DNA from: Actinomycetota bacterium
Lineage (GTDB): Bacteria; Actinomycetota; Acidimicrobiia; Acidimicrobiales; AC-25
Direction of reading: 5' to 3'
Assembly: GCA_005888395.1 (NCBI GenBank)
Contig: VAXF01000064.1
Coordinates: 1-15,687, forward strand
DNA length: 15,687 nucleotides
A program made the translations under genes and the position numbers. Positions 13,486 through 15,687 of this stretch are shown here, one piece after another. Under the pieces are notes generated by a model that did no database searches, was not told the DNA's origin, and saw nothing but the letters and a program-made list of their open reading frames with translations. Positions within the stretch are counted from its first letter, which is position 1; every line of letters starts with the position of its first letter.

Positions 13486-14733
13486 GTGGCCGAGTTCCAG
13501 GCGCCCGTAGGGACGCGCGACGTGCTGCCGCCCGAGTCGGCGCGGTGGGCGGCGCTGGTGGCGCGGTTCGCGAGCACCGTGACGCGGGCGGGGTACGGGC
13601 TGGTGGTGGGGCCGATGTTCGAGGACGTCGGCGTGTTCGAGCGGGTGGGGGAGAGCACCGACGTCGTGCGCAAGGAGATGTACGAGTTCGACGACAAGGG
13701 CGGCCGGCGCATTGCCTTGCGGCCCGAGGGGACGGCCCCGGTGGTGCGGGCGTTCGTCCAGCACCGCCCGCCCGTGCCGTTCAAGGCCTGGTACGTGGCG
13801 CCCAACTTCCGCTACGAGCGCCCGCAGGCGGGTCGCTTCCGCCAGCACCACCAGGTCGGTGTCGAAGCGCTGGGCACCGACGACCCCGATCTCGACGTCG
13901 AGGTGGTGGCGCTGTGCTGGGAGGTGGCTCGCGGCCTCGGTCTCCGGCACATGACGCTCCTGCTGAACTCGCTTGGCGACGACGCATGCCGGCCCGCGTA
14001 TCTCGAGCAGCTCAAGGCGTTTCTCGCGACGAAGGAGCTGTGCAAGGAGCATCGCGACCGCAGCGTGGAGAACCCGCTGCGTGTGCTCGACTGCAAGCGC
14101 GACGAGTGCCGCGCCGCCACGGCCGGCGCGCCGCGCATGGTCGACCACCTCTGCGACGACTGCCGCCCACACTTCGAGCGCGTGCAGCGGGGGCTCACAG
14201 CCCTCGGCATCCCGTTCGAGATCGAGCCCCGGCTCGTGCGCGGGCTCGACTACTACACGCGCACCACGTTCGAGCTGGCGTCGGGCGCGCTCGAGTCCGC
14301 GCAGAACGCCATCGGCGGCGGTGGCCGTTACGACAAGCTCACCGAGGCCCTCGGCGGCCCGCCGACGCCGGGGATCGGCTTCGGCATGGGCATCGAGCGA
14401 CTCCTGCTCGCGTGCGACGAGGAGGGTGTGTTCGCCGGTCCGGAGCGCGCCGTCGACGTGTGGGTGGTCGACACGACGGGTGGTGAGGCTGCCGGCGCGC
14501 TCGCCCACGTGCTGCGCGACGCCGGCATCGCGACCGACCGCTCGTTCGACGAGCGCTCCATGAAGGCGCAGTTCAAGGCGGCCGACCGGTCCGGCGCACG
14601 GATCGCACTCGTCGTCGGCGAGCAGGAGGCGGCCGCCGGCGAGGTCACCGTCCGCGATCTCGGATCCGGCGAGCAGACGACGGTGCCGGCGCCCGACGTC
14701 GTCGACCACGTGCGGAAGCTCCTCGGCGAATGA
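13486..14733 (+). CDS. hisS: Histidine--tRNA ligase
   Basis: A 415-residue class II tRNA synthetase charging tRNA-His. It starts FQAPVGTRDVLPPE, has motif 2 RYERPQAGRFRQHHQ (109-123), the histidine-specific LVRGLDYYTRTTFE (250-263) and AIGGGGRYD (275-283), motif 3 GIGFGMGIERLLL (296-308), and the anticodon-binding domain from about 325. The insertion domain contains four cysteines, C203, C208, C223 and C226 (LDCKRDEC and HLCDDC), a metal-site-like pattern seen in a subset of bacterial enzymes. GTG 13486 is supported by the family N-terminus and the TAGCCT box 6 nt before. The stop overlaps the aspS start (ATGA at 14730-14733), so the two synthetases are translationally coupled. Confidence 0.98.
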   Translation: MAEFQAPVGTRDVLPPESARWAALVARFASTVTRAGYGLVVGPMFEDVGVFERVGESTDVVRKEMYEFDDKGGRRIALRPEGTAPVVRAFVQHRPPVPFKAWYVAPNFRYERPQAGRFRQHHQVGVEALGTDDPDLDVEVVALCWEVARGLGLRHMTLLLNSLGDDACRPAYLEQLKAFLATKELCKEHRDRSVENPLRVLDCKRDECRAATAGAPRMVDHLCDDCRPHFERVQRGLTALGIPFEIEPRLVRGLDYYTRTTFELASGALESAQNAIGGGGRYDKLTEALGGPPTPGIGFGMGIERLLLACDEEGVFAGPERAVDVWVVDTTGGEAAGALAHVLRDAGIATDRSFDERSMKAQFKAADRSGARIALVVGEQEAAAGEVTVRDLGSGEQTTVPAPDVVDHVRKLLGE

Positions 14734-15687
14734 CGCTGCGAACCGACTACTGCGGCGCTCTGCGCACCGGCGACGCCGGCCGCGAGGTGCGGCTGTGCGG
14801 CTGGGTGGCGAGCCGGCGCGAGCACGGCGAGCACCTCGCCTTCCTCGACCTGCGCGACCACACCGGCGTAGTCCAGTGCGTCGTCGACGGGGCCCAGGAC
14901 GTGCGGTCCGAGTACGTGGTCCTCGTCGCCGGCACCGTCCGCGTGCGTCCCGAGGGCACGGCCAACCCGAATCTCGACACGGGGGAGGTCGAGGTCGGCG
15001 ACTGCACGGTGGAGGTCCTCAACCCGGCGGAGCCGCCGCCGTTCCCGGTCACCGACCGGATCGAGGCCGACGAGGTGCTGCGCCTTCGCCACCGGTACGT
15101 CGACCTGCGACGCGACCGCATGCAGCGCAACCTGCGGATGCGCGCCGTGGTCAACCGCGCGCTGCGCAGGTCGATGGACGCGCAGGGCTTCGTCGAGGTC
15201 GAGACTCCTGCGCTCGTCGCGTCGACGCCGGAGGGGTCCCGCGACTTCATCGTGCCGTCGCGACTGCAGCCGGGCACGTTCTACGCGCTTCCCCAGAGTC
15301 CCCAGCTGTTCAAGCAGCTCCTCATGGTGGGGGGGCTCGACCGCTACTACCAGATCGCTCGGTGTGTGCGCGACGAGGACCTGCGCGCCGACCGACAGTT
15401 CGAGTTCGCGCAGCTCGACATGGAGATGTCGTTCGCCGGCGCCGACGACGTGATCGCCGTGATCACGACAGCGGTCCTCGACGCGACCGAAGCCGTCACC
15501 GGCGTGCGTCCCCCGCCCATCGGGTCGATGACCTGGCACGACGCCATCGAGCGCTTCGGCAGCGACAAGCCCGACGTGCGTTTCGGCATGGAGCTGGTCG
15601 AGCTGACCGAGGTCGTGGCGCGTACGGAGTTCCGGGCCTTCCAGGCCCCCGCGGTGAAGGGCATCCGTGTGCAGGGCATGGGCGAGC
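14730..15687 (+). CDS. aspS: Aspartate--tRNA ligase (5' part, runs off right edge)
   Basis: The first 319 codons are in the window, about half of a usual bacterial AspRS, with no stop. The N-terminal OB-fold anticodon domain (about 1-105) shows VRLCGWVASRREHGEHLAFL and LDLRDHTGVVQCV. The catalytic domain has YVDLRRDRMQRNLRMR, FVEVETPALVASTPEGSRDF (motif 1 region), LPQSPQLFKQLLMVGG and motif 2 RCVRDEDLRADRQFEFAQLD (211-230). The last departs from the common RQPEFTQ by Phe and Ala. H32 in RREHG occupies the position where E. coli has L30; His there goes with non-discriminating enzymes that also charge tRNA-Asn. If so, Asn-tRNA would be made with the GatCAB amidotransferase, as in other actinobacteria. 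The ATG overlaps the hisS stop by 4 nt. Confidence 0.97.
   Translation, partial: MTLRTDYCGALRTGDAGREVRLCGWVASRREHGEHLAFLDLRDHTGVVQCVVDGAQDVRSEYVVLVAGTVRVRPEGTANPNLDTGEVEVGDCTVEVLNPAEPPPFPVTDRIEADEVLRLRHRYVDLRRDRMQRNLRMRAVVNRALRRSMDAQGFVEVETPALVASTPEGSRDFIVPSRLQPGTFYALPQSPQLFKQLLMVGGLDRYYQIARCVRDEDLRADRQFEFAQLDMEMSFAGADDVIAVITTAVLDATEAVTGVRPPPIGSMTWHDAIERFGSDKPDVRFGMELVELTEVVARTEFRAFQAPAVKGIRVQGMGE

Noticed and set aside
1..15687. New defence, mobile or biosynthetic system
   Set aside because: Every coding region except the edge protein and the DUF3048 lipoprotein belongs to a known housekeeping family in a conserved order. No transposase, integrase, toxin pair or repeat array is present.

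Overview
This is a high-GC, gene-dense stretch of a bacterial chromosome. It carries the conserved actinobacterial order pdxS-pdxT-yebC-ruvC-ruvA-ruvB-yajC-secD-secF-apt-rel-hisS-aspS. That order, the many GTG starts, and the TANNNT boxes sitting 6-8 nt before several start codons all point to an actinobacterium. The style of the Rel, LemA/HtpX and secreted proteins would fit Acidimicrobiia or a related deep lineage, but this finer placement is inference. No tRNA, rRNA, CRISPR array or insertion sequence was seen.

Layout. (1) 1-578, minus strand: the 5' part of a gene for a small-residue-rich secreted protein with a clear signal peptide; it runs off the left edge. (2) 579-723: divergent intergenic region with an 11-bp direct repeat abutting the lemA -10 box. 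(3) 724-2057: lemA and an HtpX-like membrane metalloprotease, the latter probably starting at a CTG codon. (4) 2100-3188: a DUF3048 (YerB-type) lipoprotein. (5) 3229-5472: pdxS, pdxT (PLP synthase) and yebC (translation/regulatory factor), tightly packed. (6) 5473-5600: a 128-nt gap with a 52-bp inverted-end element, a G-run block, and a LexA-type palindrome that overlaps the ruvC start codon. (7) 5601-7718: ruvCAB (Holliday junction branch migration and resolution). (8) 7771-10616: yajC-secD-secF (Sec translocon accessory complex). (9) 10635-13375: apt (purine salvage) and a bifunctional (p)ppGpp synthetase/hydrolase. (10) 13376-13485: a gap holding a 52-bp near-perfect palindrome. (11) 13486-15687: hisS and the first part of aspS, overlapping by 4 nt; aspS runs off the right edge.

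The main genes are housekeeping: cofactor synthesis, recombination repair, secretion, stringent response and tRNA charging. The novelty is in the control sequences. These are the SOS box on the ruvC start codon, a recurring leaderless-promoter arrangement, two palindromic elements of the same length in separate gaps, a non-canonical CTG start, and an HtpX that appears to lack a membrane hairpin. I found no convincing new multi-gene system. Almost all long opposite-strand open frames are shadows caused by high GC; the exception is the reverse-strand secreted protein at the left edge.
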